DNA of 64,000 nt, taken from NCBI RefSeq assembly GCF_019703515.2, contig NC_059348.1, positions 22,182,156 to 22,246,155 on the forward strand, written 5' to 3'. Positions 1 through 13,293 of the stretch are shown piece by piece; position 1 is the stretch's first letter; every line of letters starts with the position of its first letter. Source of the stretch: Myxocyprinus asiaticus (taxonomy: Eukaryota > Chordata > Actinopteri > Cypriniformes > Catostomidae). The notes below the pieces were generated by a model. The model did no database searches and was not told the DNA's origin. It worked only from the letters and a program-made list of their open reading frames with translations. Position numbers and translations under genes: made by a program.

Positions 1-1256
<1,256 letters not shown>

Positions 1257-1289
1257 ATTCCTCACTGCCGTCCCAATGCTCACTCTCCC

Positions 1290-1583
1290 CTGAGTTCTGA
1301 TTACACACACCTGCATATCATTAGTGGCTAATCAAAGACTGCATATATTCCCCGCTTTCACACACACTCATACCCGTGTCTTCATTATTGCCTGCAAGTA
1401 TCATAAGACTGTTGTGAGTTATCTGTTCATCGTGTCTATAGCCCGTCTGGATATTACTCACCTGCTGTTTGCCACTCTGTTCAACTGGATTTACTCACAA
1501 TGTTTACATCACTTTTTCAATCATCTGTTCAATAAACCCTGCTACTGAGTTCATATCTCTGCCTCCGTGATTCTCTCTATGAC
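1290..1583. repeat. Possible solo LTR fragment
   Basis: No gene is seen. The segment has a TATA-like GCATATATTCC near 1341, an AATAAA at 1531 and ends ATGACA near 1583, an arrangement like a fish retrotransposon LTR. I could not define a 5' boundary or a target duplication, so this could simply be other repeat sequence. Confidence 0.2.
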
Positions 1584-1639
1584 ACCTTTAACTTTTAAAA
1601 CCCTCACGCTTTTATTTTGACATTCTGAACTCTCCAGGA

Positions 1640-2109
1640 AGTCCTGTATGTGTCTGTTTGTAGGGAAGTTCACAGTAGTTTAATTAGCTTCTAATTCAAA
1701 TTCTGGTAAAAATGCACCTCCGGTCCTGTTCTAAATACCTAAAATTGAATCAAACTATTCAGCATTTACATCTGAGATGTTGTTCGTGAGTAGCGCTCAA
1801 ATATTGCGCACCACGTGAAGGTTAAAAATAGCCGCGGATGTGTGTAAACAGAGCAGGAACAGTGATTCTTTTGTGATTCACAGAGCTATCGCACATCTTC
1901 AAGTGGCTTTGAATAAAATGCATGAGTCATACGAACTACTTTAACTGTGTTTTAATTGTTCTTTTGTGTCATTTTTTTGAGCTTGACAGTAACGGACATG
2001 ACTAACAGTATCGGATTTAGATCGGGCTCGTCGGACCGATACCCGATCCGTTTAAAAATGTCAGTATCGGAACCGATACCAATCCAGGTATCGGATCGGT
2101 GCATCCCTA
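1640..2109. mobile_element. hAT-type element fragment with one terminus
   Basis: It ends at 2109 in GGTGCATCCCTA, the complement of TAGGGATGCACC, a hAT-style end. The preceding 130 bp is built from repeated CGATA/TATCGG words (1990-2100), as in other hAT ends of this window. No opposite terminus or transposase is visible. The left boundary is approximate. The end abuts an internally deleted Tc1 derivative. Confidence 0.55.
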
Positions 2110-2112
2110 TTT

Positions 2113-2450
2113 CATGTACAATAGAAAAGGGAAGACTCAGGGGTGCAGGCCTTATGGGAAGAATTGCAAAGAAAAAGTCACTTTTGAAACAGAAAAACAA
2201 AAAGAAAAGGTTCGAGTGGGCAAAGAAACAGAGACATTGAACAACAGATAACTGGAAAAGAGTGTTATGGATCTTAACCCCTTTGAGCTTTTGTGGGATC
2301 TGCTAGACTGTAAGGTGCGTGAGAAGTGCCCAACAAGACTATGTCAAGTGCTACAGGAAGCGTGGGGTGAAATGCCACCTGAGTATCTGGACAAACTGCT
2401 TTTTTTGTTTATGGACTGTCAGTCAGCTACAAAAGAGGCAATTCAGTGAA
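2113..2450 (+). pseudogene. Internally deleted Tc1 transposase, copy 1
   Basis: Remnant of a Tc1 transposase. The mid-region GRIAKKKSLLKQKNKKKR is followed by WKRVLW and then, with no catalytic region, by a C-terminal block (LLWDLLDCKVREKCP, EAWGEMPPEYLDKL). In intact relatives WKKVLW is followed by TDESKF and both catalytic Asp residues; here both Asp are absent. The copy at 18680-19330 has the same junction, so this looks like a deletion-derivative subfamily. Homology ends near 2397. Confidence 0.7.
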
Positions 2451-2490
2451 GGGTATAGCTGAAGTGAAACAAAAATGCCTCCAATTCTTT

Positions 2491-2900
2491 CTTTAAAGTC
2501 AACATGAAACGGCATTCACAACCCATTTTACTACCGTAATTTGATTTTTTTTTTCATTGCAACAGGAAATCTCAGGCCGGTCCTAATGCTATCCATCGGC
2601 AAATGACTGGATTGTGAAAAGTGGGTGTTCTATGCCAGAATGGTGCAAATGGGAGTCTCTGATTAAAAACAATAAGGGCTTTGTGAAGTCAGCTGAAAAG
2701 AAAAGTCATTTCAGAGGTGGAGCAAGTTATTACATATTGATAAATATTCCAAAGAAAAAAAAATATATTATTATTTTTGTTTTATTTTTTTTTATAATGT
2801 GCACAAATTAATCCAGCACAACAAGATGACGAACAATAAGACCAGAATGGGTATTAAGAAAGTAAATAGGGTTTATTTTGATTTCATGTTGACTTCAAAG
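2491..2900. mobile_element. MITE with 19-bp terminal inverted repeats
   Basis: The left end CTTTAAAGTCAACATGAAA (2491-2509) is the inverted complement of 2882-2900 with one mismatch. The 410-bp interior is AT-rich and has no credible ORF. This is the structure of a small non-autonomous DNA transposon. The superfamily is not clear because I cannot define a target duplication. Confidence 0.7.
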
Positions 2901-3592
2901 GGGGAGATTGTCCTTTTGCCTGTGCAATGCATAGAACACAGTAGCCTGGTTTTAAATATTTAACAAAATAAAAGAAAAAGAATTACACTTGGCAATGAAT
3001 GTAACCTGAACTCCGAACAGCCAAATCCAAACAAGTCTCCTCAGCCATCTGCAGACAGGCGGCACAGTTCTGAGTGCCCAATGTTTTCAGAGGAGGGACC
3101 ATATGCGCACAGGATGAGTGACGGCCTAGCAGGCACCATCATTTGTTATGCTTTGACTCCCATTACATCATCAACTTAGAGAGCTGGGAACTCCATATCC
3201 TAGTGTCAGATTCCCTAAACTACAAGGAGGTCACAGCTGAAACAAGAAGTTTCCCCATCTGGAGATATCAGTGTTCCAGTTCTGCAAAGGGCCGATTTGA
3301 ACTAGCCGGGACCTTGATTTCACTGTACGAGTTCACTTTTTCACAGTAATGTACGTAGATAGTGTCTCTATCCTTGATGCCTATCCATTTGCATTTAGCT
3401 CTGTACATTAATTATACAGCCAGACACAAACAGGATACATTCAAGGATGGCACGTTATATCATCTTGTGACAAAGTGCTTTACATGAAATGTACAAATGA
3501 GAATTGACAATCCCTGTGATAGTTCATATATCCTCTTGAATAAACTCCATTACAACCCTAACACAGACAGAATATTCCACAAAAAAAAAGCA
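2901..3592. other. No feature recognised
   Basis: Apparently unique AT-rich sequence. The 68-codon open frame at 3143-3349 has no recognisable domain. Confidence 0.5.
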
Positions 3593-3883
3593 TAATTCAT
3601 CACCAAAAATGAAAACTGGTCATGCAGTATGTACTTCACCTTCACCCCCATGTTGTTCCAAACCAGTATAACTTTCTCTCATCTTGTGGAACAAAAAAGA
3701 TGTTAAGCAGAATATTCAGCTTCAGTCCCTGTTCACTTTCACTGTAAAGAAAAAGCAGTGTCAACATTCTTCAAACTTAATCATCATGTTCCACTGAAAA
3801 AAGTCATATAGGATTAAACCAACATGAAGGTGTGTAAATGATGACAGAATTTTCATTTTAGGGTGAACTATTTCTTCCTTTAA
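3593..3883. mobile_element. Degraded MITE ending in GGGTGAACTAT
   Basis: The left end (ATTCATCACCAAAAATGAAA, from 3595) and the right end (ATTTTCATTTTAGGGTGAAC, from 3849) are imperfect inverted repeats. CATGTTGTTCCAAACC and AAATGATGACAGAATTTTC are typical of an abundant cyprinid foldback repeat. The middle is diverged. It has no coding content. Confidence 0.6.
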
Positions 3884-4389
3884 TACAAATAAAACAAACA
3901 ATCTGTAAAGTTTGTGCTTAGCGAAACTTTGCATGTATTATTATGGTCCCAGAAGGAGACAGGTTCTAACGAGTGAGAAATAAGCAATTCAGAGCTTTGT
4001 CAGACTAAGTATAACAATTATCTGCCTGGAGAAAAACAGTTTCTTGCGTATTTCCTGCATGAAATAATTCAGGCTACACTCAGGCTATGTTTTATTGTTC
4101 TACATAATATAATAGACGTTACAGAATGCTTAGTTTCAGGGGAATATCTTACAGTCAGCAAAAATATTGCCTGCTCTATATTTCTAAATCAAATAAGAAG
4201 TCATCAATTCCCTCTGGCACATTCTTATGATTCTCCACATTACAGGATATACAGTATAGCTATTCCAGGTATGCATGAAGCACTCAATTCATGTAGCTTC
4301 TGTGTCTAACATTCCTCTGAAAATTGTAACAAATTTCAAAGTGAAATTGAAGGTTTATCAAAATGAATGCCAAGAATATGGCCCCAAAA
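3884..4389. other. No feature recognised
   Basis: AT-rich sequence with no ORF, terminal repeat or RNA-like structure that I can support. Confidence 0.5.
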
Positions 4390-4420
4390 CCCAGTGAGCT
4401 GCCTCGCTGTCTACATAGGC

Positions 4421-4596
4421 AGCTATTTCCACCTTTCATAGGCAGCTAAGGTTAGTAGTCAACCGATATACCACCGAGGCTGATAAATCGGGCGATGCAA
4501 TAATTAAAAAAAATCGGAATATCAGCCGATTTATCAGCCTCGCCGATATATCGGTCGACCACTATTCTTAGCTGCCTATGAAAGATGGAAATAGCT
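4421..4596. repeat. 176-bp near-perfect palindrome at a hAT end
   Basis: The left arm 4421-4450 and right arm 4567-4596 are inverted copies with one mismatch over 30 bp. The inversion continues inwards through the hAT terminus (TAGTAGTCAACCGATATA against its complement), with the centre near 4508. The inverted part therefore includes the first ~56 bp of the hAT plus 32 bp of flanking DNA. Confidence 0.85.
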
Positions 4597-5571
4597 GATA
4601 AATGTTCCCGTTTGGCCGATTGGTTTCTTAAGGCCACAAGCATCTGAGACATGTAAACAACCAATCACAGTTCGTTTTGTTGTTACATGCCATCGTGTTA
4701 CTACAATAATGTGCAACACAGTGTCATTAAAACGGTCCGCATATCAATACAGCAGCAGATGCATTTGAGCTCATAATGTTAAAGTGCTTGCCTGTTTCAT
4801 TCTCCCTCTCTCTACTCAACAGTTCCCTGTATCTCTTAACTGTCGTGTCTAATGATAAAAAGGCAAATATCAAAAAAACTCATATACTGTCTGCAAATAT
4901 ATGGATATCTCGATGTAAGTCACGAATCCAGCGTTTTCTTCCCGTCCAGCGCTCATCAAATAAAAATGGCCAGTCCGTGATAATTCAAGCAGACGATCCA
5001 CGGCATTTAAACCCTCAGTAGATTGCTGCTGCTCTTGCTGGATCCGCACAAGCACGTGAGCGCAACTTCAAAGTATGTGCTTCACATGTGCTATGAGTAA
5101 ATGTCATATTTACTGTGTACTGTCTGTACAGTTGGTTTGATTGGGTCTTTTATGAGAAAATGCAATTGGTAATGCAAAAATGCCATTCATGGTTGCTGGA
5201 CTATACTGTGTGTACTGTCATTTCCTTCTTTCTAATATATTAACAATTTCTTCTTGCAGAAATAAATTGCTAAAATGTTATGACTAAACAGAAATCATAA
5301 GAAACTACTATCTACCATTTAAAATACGATCTTATTTTTTAAAGATAATTAAATATAATAAAAGTTTATTATTATAACTTATTAATATAAGTAATGTGTG
5401 AAATTTAGTAAATATAGTGCTAAATAAGATTTATTCATTTTTTAGCAATTTAATGATTGTTATTTACTCAATTAAATTGTGTGATATATCAGCACTGTAT
5501 CAGCCTACCGGCCAACCTGCTCTCTGGATATCAGCATCAGCCATTAAAAAATCCATATCGGTTGACCACTA
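4453..5571. mobile_element. Non-autonomous hAT element with 8-bp target duplication
   Basis: The termini are TAGTAGTCAACCGATAT (4453) and ATATCGGTTGACCACTA (ending 5571). They are flanked by GCTAAGGT (4445-4452) and GCTAAGAT (5572-5579), an 8-bp duplication with one mismatch, as hAT transposases make. The interior is AT-rich and has no transposase. The left end is palindromised (4421-4596). Confidence 0.85.
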
Positions 5572-5989
5572 GCTAAGATACCACCTTAACCATCATGGAA
5601 CAGCATAAATGACTGATTTAAAAAGCTCTATATAGACAGCAGCTCCATTAATGGCCACACATACGCACCACACAACAAGTGCTCTTAAACAAAAGAGACT
5701 CAGCTGATGTGCACTGCTGATTCCAATAGCTGTCTCAACTTTCTGGGATTTCCTAATCTAGAGCCCTCTGAAAACACTATTGTTATTATTAATAATATTA
5801 TGATGCCTATTTTCATTTATTAATTTTTTTTATGTTAAATGTTAAGCTGTTTTTATATGCCATATCAAGTTAAAAACAACTTCACCCTTTACAAATGTGT
5901 CTCAAAGCGAATTCCAAAATTACATTTGACTGCCTTACAAAGGCATGCCATGAGAACATTTTCATACATAGCTGAATCATTTAATAAGA

Positions 5990-6041
5990 TCACGTGGGTG
6001 TCTGAATCGAGATTTTTTTAACGATTAATCGTGCAGCTCTA
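5990..6041. mobile_element. Solo hAT terminus
   Basis: ACGATTAATCGTGCAGCTCTA ending at 6041 is the inverted form of a common hAT-type end (TAGAGCTGCACGATTAATC). No matching left end was found. Confidence 0.45.
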
Positions 6042-6299
6042 ATTCCTAATAATGCTTTCTAGGTAGGCAGCTCACTAGGTTTTTGAACAGAGCTAACGAG
6101 TTTGTCCACAAGGGGCTGAGTTCTCCAAATATTAAGTTCAGTTTTGTGGGTTTTGAAAACATCAGTGAACATCCAGACTTTCTCAGTGCCTTCAAGTTAT
6201 TGTGACGCACTTGCAACGTCATAAATCCCCCCAAAAATAATCTCTTTTTTTATTATTTAAGACATTGTTTAGACTTAGAACTTTATAAACATCATTCTG

Positions 6300-6300
<1 letters not shown>

Positions 6301-6344
<44 letters not shown>
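6301..6344. repeat. (TG)22 microsatellite
   Basis: An uninterrupted dinucleotide run of 44 bases. Confidence 0.98.
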
Positions 6345-6347
<3 letters not shown>

Positions 6348-7349
6348 ATTTTTATAAACTGTACTTGCAACATCATACCTACAAACTTTCATCAAAACAC
6401 TTTGACTTTGTTTCCATGGTTGCTCAGATCATGCAACATGAAACATCGTCTCATTCTATATGCCAAAACTGTTTAACATCTTTTAATTAAATCAACCAAC
6501 CTCTTTGCTTGCTATTAACTAGAGCTTAAGGAAACATTGATCTCTCCTGCTACGAGATGATGACGCCAGTTAATGCTGAGACAAACACCTTTGATGGACT
6601 ATATTACAGGATGAAAAGAGTTACATACAACACTTCCTCCCATTTGTGAGTAGAGATCAAAGCAGGAATGGAGGCCTCGGGAGCACAAGGAACAATGTCA
6701 GTTCAGCAGAGCTCAAGCAGACTGAGACCCTGACTATAGGAACGGACCCTCAGGACGTTTCTTTTATCTGCCTGTCAACTAGCGTGGTCAAATGCTGTCA
6801 CAAGAGCACAGGCACTTTTCACATATAATAAAGGCACCGTTCTCTATAAAGGCATCTGCGTATTCCAGTTGACCTAGATGGCAATCTGCCCTGGTATTCT
6901 TGATGAGACAACAAAGAAGCAATGTTCCGAAACAAAGAACGGCGAGGCATCGGAGTCACCTTTAGTAAAATGTGGAAGACTGAAGCCGTGGGTTGAATAC
7001 GTAATGTCTTCACCTCAGATATTTTCTGTTGTCATGGGTTGGCAAATGATATGAACAGCTTCTGACTGATAGGCTGACAGTGCTGATGGCAGAAGATTGG
7101 CAGACCTGCTGAGGAGGGCCTTTCACACACTCACAGGGACCGTTGAGTCTCAACATACTTTTTCCTCTAAATGCAACACCCTTGTCTCGAGTGAGTACTA
7201 GTTACTAGACCCACATTGAATCCACAGCACTCTACAGAAAGCTCAGCAGATTTCTGCCGAATTGGAACACCCATTATTCAAAAGGTTACGCATATACCTC
7301 GCCCCTTGTGTGTTCATTTATTAAAGCTTATGTTTTTAATTTCTGTTCC
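6345..7349. other. No feature recognised
   Basis: No element ends or coding sequence are recognised. Open frames here are 60-65 codons with no domain signature. Confidence 0.5.
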
Positions 7350-8017
7350 ATTATCGCTAGGGATGCACCGATATGGAAATTATGGCCGTTAATACTTATA
7401 ATATTGATAACCGATAATTCAGTATTTTTGGAGGCCGATACCCAATAGATTTGCAGCCAAAGCCACAGTATATCTGGATATAAATCTACATTTTGTATGT
7501 CTGATTATAAAAACAAAAAGCACACCTTATAAAGCCACATCCAAAGCACTTCTAATGAAATCAATCATGTAAAGTGGATTATTGATTTTATTTTTTAAAA
7601 CAACTTAAATTGCAGAAAATAAGGAACCTGCAAGAAACATCTAAAACTTAAGTCATTTACCAAATGTAACCTAATTTGAACCAGTTAAATAAAGAAATGT
7701 TACATTCCTATGGCCAACTTCCTTTTATTAAAAAAAATAAATAAAAAAAAGCATAATGACTCTGCAATTTAAAATTAATTTGATGAGTGTGCTACTTTTA
7801 TAAATACATTGCATTGCACTTGATTCAAACCTGTGAAAAGACAAAACTAAGGAATGCAAACAAGTCTCAAAATCACTGTAAACACAACAATATGCTTCAA
7901 CATACAAAAGAAAAGAAAAACAAAGTGCATGTGACATCAATAAATACTGTATAATGGAGCATTTACTCAGATCCAGTATGATCCTCTAAAGCAAAGCCAG
8001 AAGGCACCAATCAAAAC

Positions 8018-9341
8018 TAGGGATGTGCGAGACTAGTCGAATAAACGGTTCTGATGCTGCTAGTCGAAACTGGAATTACTAGTCGGTTAATATTTCCCCC
8101 CATTAAACTGATCATCATTTTTACACATTTACGTTTGGCTTCATATTTTTACAGAGGCTGTGCTTAAATTACTATCATATTAATGTTACATATTACATAT
8201 AATACAAATATTATTTTAAAAAGAGGATATCTGGAGCAGATACAGAGTTTAATTTCACCTCAGGCTACGCGTGAGTCTTCCCTCTCTCACTCGCGGCGTG
8301 CACAGGAAAATGTCTTCTCACTAGACAAGCAAACTCAGCAAAGTAGTTATGAAATCACTTCGGTGGTGCGGGAATCGGCTTTCCAAATGTTTGAAAGTCC
8401 CTATGGATGTTTTCACATCTGAGTCTCCTTTACATTTGTGCATGCTTGTACGTTATTTTTCTGCTGAGCGGGCTTTTTCAAGTGCAAGATAGCCACCTTA
8501 GGTGAGTCAAGTCCCATCCTTCACCGGACCATGTCGACGTGTTAATTTTGCTCATCCAAAAATGTATGCTTTTGAGTAAGTAGCCTAGAAAATAACTGTT
8601 TTAGGCTAGGTATGCCATTTTTTTAATCTGCTGATTAAGAAGGCTATTTTCAACGAGGTGCCGACTGCTTAACAAGTTAAACTATCTTTTATTCTGTGTG
8701 CACGTCATGTTTAGAATATATTAGGTTTATTGTAGGCTACATCACAGGCCTATTTTTTCTATCCCATAGCTCCTTTTTTTTTTTTTTTTTTACATCGTAA
8801 CTCTTATTGTTTGACGTTCTTTACCAAACAGCTGTCATATTAGATCAATGGCTAATCCATGACTGCACGTCGTGAAATATGGGCAACTTTTCAGCACATT
8901 TTGTTCTCTCAATGTTTAGTCTACCTGTTAATTATTTTCAACAATGTCCTAACTGTTTTAATATGTTAAGTAACTTTCACTTGATGATTTCCGTTTAGAA
9001 CAGGCTTTTAGGGTTGTTCCATTGATCCTGCACTATTCATTCAATTGTTTTCAATAAATATGTCTGTTAAGTATTTGCTAACATTGATTCAGTGAATGCG
9101 TGTCATGTTCTATATTTAATGTACAATGGTCATAATTCAAGGCGAGCACGTCGCAGATTAATGCCCCTTTTCAGTGGAATTTAGCTTCGGATTTGGAATA
9201 GATGAAGTATTTTAAATGGGTCGCATAAAAACATTTTTTTTACTGTTTTCTGAAGGTTGGTTTCTCTTTAAACTAGTTGACTAGTCGGTTACAAAACTTC
9301 CATTTAAACGACAGTCAAATTAGTCGTAGCACACATCCCTA
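8018..9341. mobile_element. hAT element (inner), with perfect 8-bp target duplication
   Basis: It starts TAGGGATGTGCGAGACTAGT and ends GTCGTAGCACACATCCCTA, flanked on both sides by ATCAAAAC (8010-8017 and 9342-9349). It sits inside the hAT at 7358-9501 and is therefore younger. It keeps one coding scrap, a hAT C-terminal motif at 8445-8492. Confidence 0.92.
8445..8492 (+). pseudogene. hAT transposase C-terminal (dimerisation) motif remnant
   Basis: The reading frame gives YFSAERAFSSAR and then TAG. This matches the S-x-ER-x-FS core of the hAT family C-terminal dimerisation domain. The catalytic RNase H-like core is not found upstream, so this is a scrap left after internal deletion of an autonomous parent. 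Confidence 0.6.
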
Positions 9342-9509
9342 ATCAAAACCCACATGGCAAGTAGCATGTGCCTGAAAAAGCCATAATTTATCGGCTTTAA
9401 TATATTGGCCAAATTTTCTTATCGGACAGATAACTGATAACTTTAGAATTCACATTTATCTGCCGTTACCAATATGGCCGCCAATATATTGCGCATCCCT
9501 AATTATCAC

Positions 9510-10609
9510 CATCAAACAGAATTGCAAAAATAATCAGTGTTTTCAAACAGATTCCAGAACACTCAGTCTGCCACTGATTGTACAAACTGATTCTTTGTCC
9601 AGCCCCACATTCTCAGCATTTGTCAAGCCACTGTTACTGTGTCAACTTACATGGGCTGTTGAAACTAACAGAGAAGTGTTTGATAGTGCCACAGTGTTAA
9701 CATTTTTAGGTGAAGTCACCTACAAATTGCTTGCTTATAGTTTACTTTGCATATTCAGCTGGGATACAAGTAAGAATCTGAACATCTAAAAAAAAAAAAA
9801 AAAATACACATCAGCTTGACTAATTTGATAATGCTTTTACCTATAATAAGAGAGCATGTTTAAATACATTAAGCAGATTTACCCAAAAGTGTCAAATCAA
9901 AAACACAAAAATACTTATTGAAAATACTTTAGTATTTTTGATTTTAAAAAAAATATATAATTGATATTAAATTTACAATAAGTGTACAGATTCTGTTATT
10001 GGTTATCTGGGATTAACTTCTGACAGGAAAGGGAAATGTAAGCTGTGGTTACATTTTCTTGCCAGTGACAAAATCCCCAGGCCACAAGGTGACTGGTGGG
10101 TATTGGGGAAAATGGCTAAAGACTTGATATACTGTATAAATTGCTTAATGTGTCCACATCAAGATGGGAATGCGTAACGCAAAGCTGAAGAAAACTATAG
10201 CCTGCTACAGAATCATATTTCGGACATGAGAGGGTTTGTTACTGTTGCGCATCAAATCGATCAGCCTTGGCTAGACAATGTGAAGAGGAGCAACAATGCT
10301 CTATCTGCTGTATTCAGCAAGAGTTATTTCCTCAAACAGGGGATGTTGAGAAACACGAGAGCAGCTTCTTACGCATCAATGCCCACATGAGTTGGAGTTT
10401 TCCCTGTTTCTCACGGGTGAGCTGGAAGCAGCAGCATGCTGTTGTCCATAACCACGAAAAAAATTCTGACGCTGCCCTGCTTCTGAAAATGTCTGCCTTG
10501 TCATGCAAAATAAATAAATAAAATAAAAAATAAAACTTCTTAAAAACTACATTTGTACATTTTCTGAAGAAAATGTTCATGGCACTTGCCTGTGCAAAAA
10601 TTCATGTCA
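9510..10609. other. No feature recognised
   Basis: AT-rich sequence with a poly(A) run near 9787. The open frame at 10267-10521 and the opposing one at 10332-10580 show no domain and no codon structure that I would trust. Confidence 0.45.
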
Positions 10610-10614
10610 CAATG

Positions 10615-10770
10615 ACAGGGTGTTACTACGCAGTTGCTAAGGTGTTCTGTAAGATTTTTAGCACATTTCTATGTGGTTGTTGGGGTGTTGTAGATCATGC
10701 TAGGTGGTTTGCAAGAGTTTTCTGGGTTGTCAGGTTTTCTAGGTTGTTAGGTGGTCCATGTAAACAGCCC
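10615..10770. repeat. Degenerate GTTGCTAGG-type minisatellite
   Basis: Short imperfect repeats of the GTTG-T-AGGTGGTT type are interspersed with GGTGTT words. A similar but shorter patch lies near 13890-13945. The open frame running through it is a by-product of repeat phase. Confidence 0.4.
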
Positions 10771-11877
10771 ACCCTTAAGTGACTCAAATTATTGTAAACA
10801 CAGACTAATTTCAAATCACTGAAGCTACTGTTGCCAAATTCTCTGTGGGATTTGTCTTCAGTAAGCCACATAATTTGAGGTATCATTCATGTCCTGTGTG
10901 GGACAACTTACAAAATAAAGTTTAATACTTAGGAAAAGCCCCTAACTCTAGTTATAGTGATGCTTATCTTAGCAAGCACCACTAATGACATAGAACCGAA
11001 TCGAGAAAGGATTGGTCTAATTGGCTAAAAAGACAAATGTGCCGTATAATTTTCAGAAAATAACAGGAAAGACGCTAGAGCTAGATGGTTTGGTTTAACC
11101 ATGCACAGCAGTTTGGTTAATATTATGAACTCTTGCACTTCATGCCTCCACACTGGTAATCATGGTTGGGGAGAGCTCTTTTATAGACACTGCTGTCACT
11201 GCCTTAATGCCTTCTGAGACTTTCAATCCCTCAGTCTAGACACTCAGCTGGTCCCACACCAAACCCTACACACCAATGACACAGGCAGAGGTGCTATTTT
11301 CATCACAGGGAATGAAGATGAATGAAGGCCCAAAGAACCACAATACAAGTTCAGGCACCATACAAACACTGATTCTGAAAAGAACAGCCATTTAATTTAT
11401 GACTCTATATTGCCCATAATCATATGGCTTGCTTTTGCAAATCTGGATTGAAATATGCTCTGCACTTTGAGACTTTAAAAATAACCAAAAAGCTTTTGGT
11501 ATATCTAGTGTATAAGTTGGTAATTTGTATTTATTTCTGTGAAACAGTTCAAACTGTCAGTTTCAATGAATCGATACACAACTCTGATTAAACTATTAAT
11601 TTGGGCCATCACTCGAAAATTTTCAAGTAAAGTCTCAGTGTGAAGTTTTACACATACCAAAATGTTGAAATGTAAAAAGGCTGAAAGAATATTGTGAAAT
11701 AATGTCTTTACCTATGTCGCCCAGGTACAACGTTACGGCTCTATATAGTCCAAAATGATACATCTTGCTTTTGTAAGCCTGGATCTGGAACATACTGTAC
11801 ATATAAACAGTTTTGAGGCTTTAAAATTTACAAAACTGCTTGTGATAGATCTGAGAAAACCCTATCATAGAAAACAT
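10771..11877. other. No gene; weak direct repeat
   Basis: About 90 bp at 11417-11505 (CTTGCTTTTGCAAATCTGGA) recurs in diverged form at 11752-11855 (CTTGCTTTTGTAAGCCTGGA), both followed by GAGRCTTTAAAA. Otherwise nothing is recognised. Confidence 0.4.
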
Positions 11878-12016
11878 TCTCTGTTTTAGGTCATTTAAGA
11901 TCACTACTTTATTTTAAGAATGTGAAATGTCAGAATAATAGTAGAGAGAATTATTTATTTCAGCTTTTATTTCTTTCATCACATTCCTTGTGGGTCAAAA
12001 GTTTACATGCACTTTG

Positions 12017-12940
12017 TTAATATTTGGTAGCATTGCCTTTAAATTGTTCCACAAGCTTCTCACAATAAGTTGCAGGAATTTTGGCCCATTCCTCCAGACA
12101 GAACTGGTGTAACAGAGTCAGGTTTGTAGGCCTCCTTGCTCGCACACGCTTTTTCGGACTGAGGTCAGGGCTTTTTGATGGCCACTCCAATACCTTGACT
12201 TTGTTGTCCTTAAGCCATTTTGCCACAACTTTGGAGGTATGCTTGGGGTCCTTCCTGGCTAATGTCTTGAGATGTTGCTTCAATATATCCACATAAATTT
12301 CCTTCCTCATGATGCCATCTATTTTGTGAAGTACACAAGTCCCCCACAACCTGATGCTGCCACCCCCATGCTTCACGGTTGGGATGGTGTTCTTCGGCTT
12401 TAAAGCCTCACCCTTTTTTCTCCAAACATAATGGTGGTCATTAAACAGTCAAACAGTTCAATTTGTGTTACATTAGACCAGAGGACATTTCACCAAAAAA
12501 GTAAGATCTTTGTCCCCATGTGCACTTGCAAGCTGTAGTCTGGCTTTTTTTTTTTTTATGGCAGTTTTGGAGCAGTGGCTTCTTCCTTGCTGAGCAGCCT
12601 TTCAGGTTATGTCGATATAGGACTCGTTCTACTGTGGATATAGATACTTGTCTACCTGTTTCCTCCAGCATCTTCACAAAGGTCCTTTGTTGTTGTTCTG
12701 GGATTGATTTGCACTTTTTGCACCAAACTACGTTCATCTCTTGGAGACAGAATGTGTCTCTTTCCTCAGCGGTATGATGGCTGCGTGGTCCCATGGTGTT
12801 TATACTTGCTTACTATTGTTTGTACAGATAAACGTGGTACCTTCAGGCATTTGGAAATTGATCCCAAGGATGAACCTGACTTGTGGAGGTCCACAATATT
12901 TTTTTCTGAGGTCTTGGCTGATTTCTTTCAGTTTTCCCAT
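12017..12940 (-). pseudogene. Sleeping Beauty-type transposase (dead)
   Basis: Minus-strand remnant of a ~340-residue Tc1 transposase. The start codon is at 12940-12938 (MGKLKEISQDLRKK). The paired N-terminal domain is recognisable (STVERVLYRHNLKG), as are KHGGGS and the C-terminal KGNATKY. All three catalytic positions are lost: the first Asp codon is AAT, a deletion removes the second Asp (KTLARKD joins directly to PKHTSK), and another removes NPIENLWAEL with the Glu. A further ~30-nt deletion precedes EQFKGNATKY. Several frameshifts also occur. Confidence 0.88.
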
Positions 12941-13094
12941 GATGTCAAGCAAAGAGGCATTGAGTTTGAAGGTAGACCTTAAAATACATCCACAGGTACA
13001 CCTCCAATTAAGTACACCTCCTATCACAAGCTAATTGTCTAAAGGCTTCACATCATTTTCTGGAATTTTCCAAGCTGCTTAAAGGCACAGTTAA

Positions 13095-13124
13095 CTTAGT
13101 GTATGTAAACTTCTGACCCACTGG
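13095..13124 (-). promoter_or_regulatory. Inner transposase-binding direct repeat
   Basis: It reads on the minus strand as CCAGTGGGTCAGAAGTTTAC followed by ATACACTAAG. In Sleeping Beauty the paired domain binds this kind of inner DR. It is well preserved although the transposase is not. Confidence 0.75.
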
Positions 13125-13293
13125 AATTGTGATATAATCAATTGAAAGTGAAACAATCTGTCTGTAAACAATTGTCGGAAAAATTACTTGTGTCATGCAC
13201 AAAGTAGATGTCCTAAATGACTTGCCAAAACTATAGTTTGCTAATTTTAAATCTGTGGAGTGGTTAAAAAAATACTTTTTAATGACTTCATCC

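Larger units (their letters stand above)
4390..6079. repeat. Outer inverted-repeat pair enclosing nested hATs
   Basis: CCCAGTGAGCTGCCT (4390-4404) is inverted at 6065-6079 (AGGCAGCTCACTAGG), and the similarity extends several bases outwards. The enclosed DNA carries the hAT at 4453-5571 and a further hAT end at 6041. It may be an older element later hit by hATs, but I see no target duplication for the outer pair. Confidence 0.4.
7358..9501. mobile_element. hAT element (outer), with 8-bp target duplication
   Basis: It begins TAGGGATGCACCGATATGG and ends AATATATTGCGCATCCCTA. The flanks are ATTATCGC (7350-7357) and ATTATCAC (9502-9509), differing only at a CpG transition. Without the inner element (8018-9341) it is about 820 bp. 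It carries no transposase of its own. The end family is related to the one starting at 63148. Confidence 0.9.

Noticed and set aside
12704..13034. Overlapping plus-strand ORFs of 92 and 97 codons
   Set aside because: Antisense to the Sleeping Beauty-type transposase relic.
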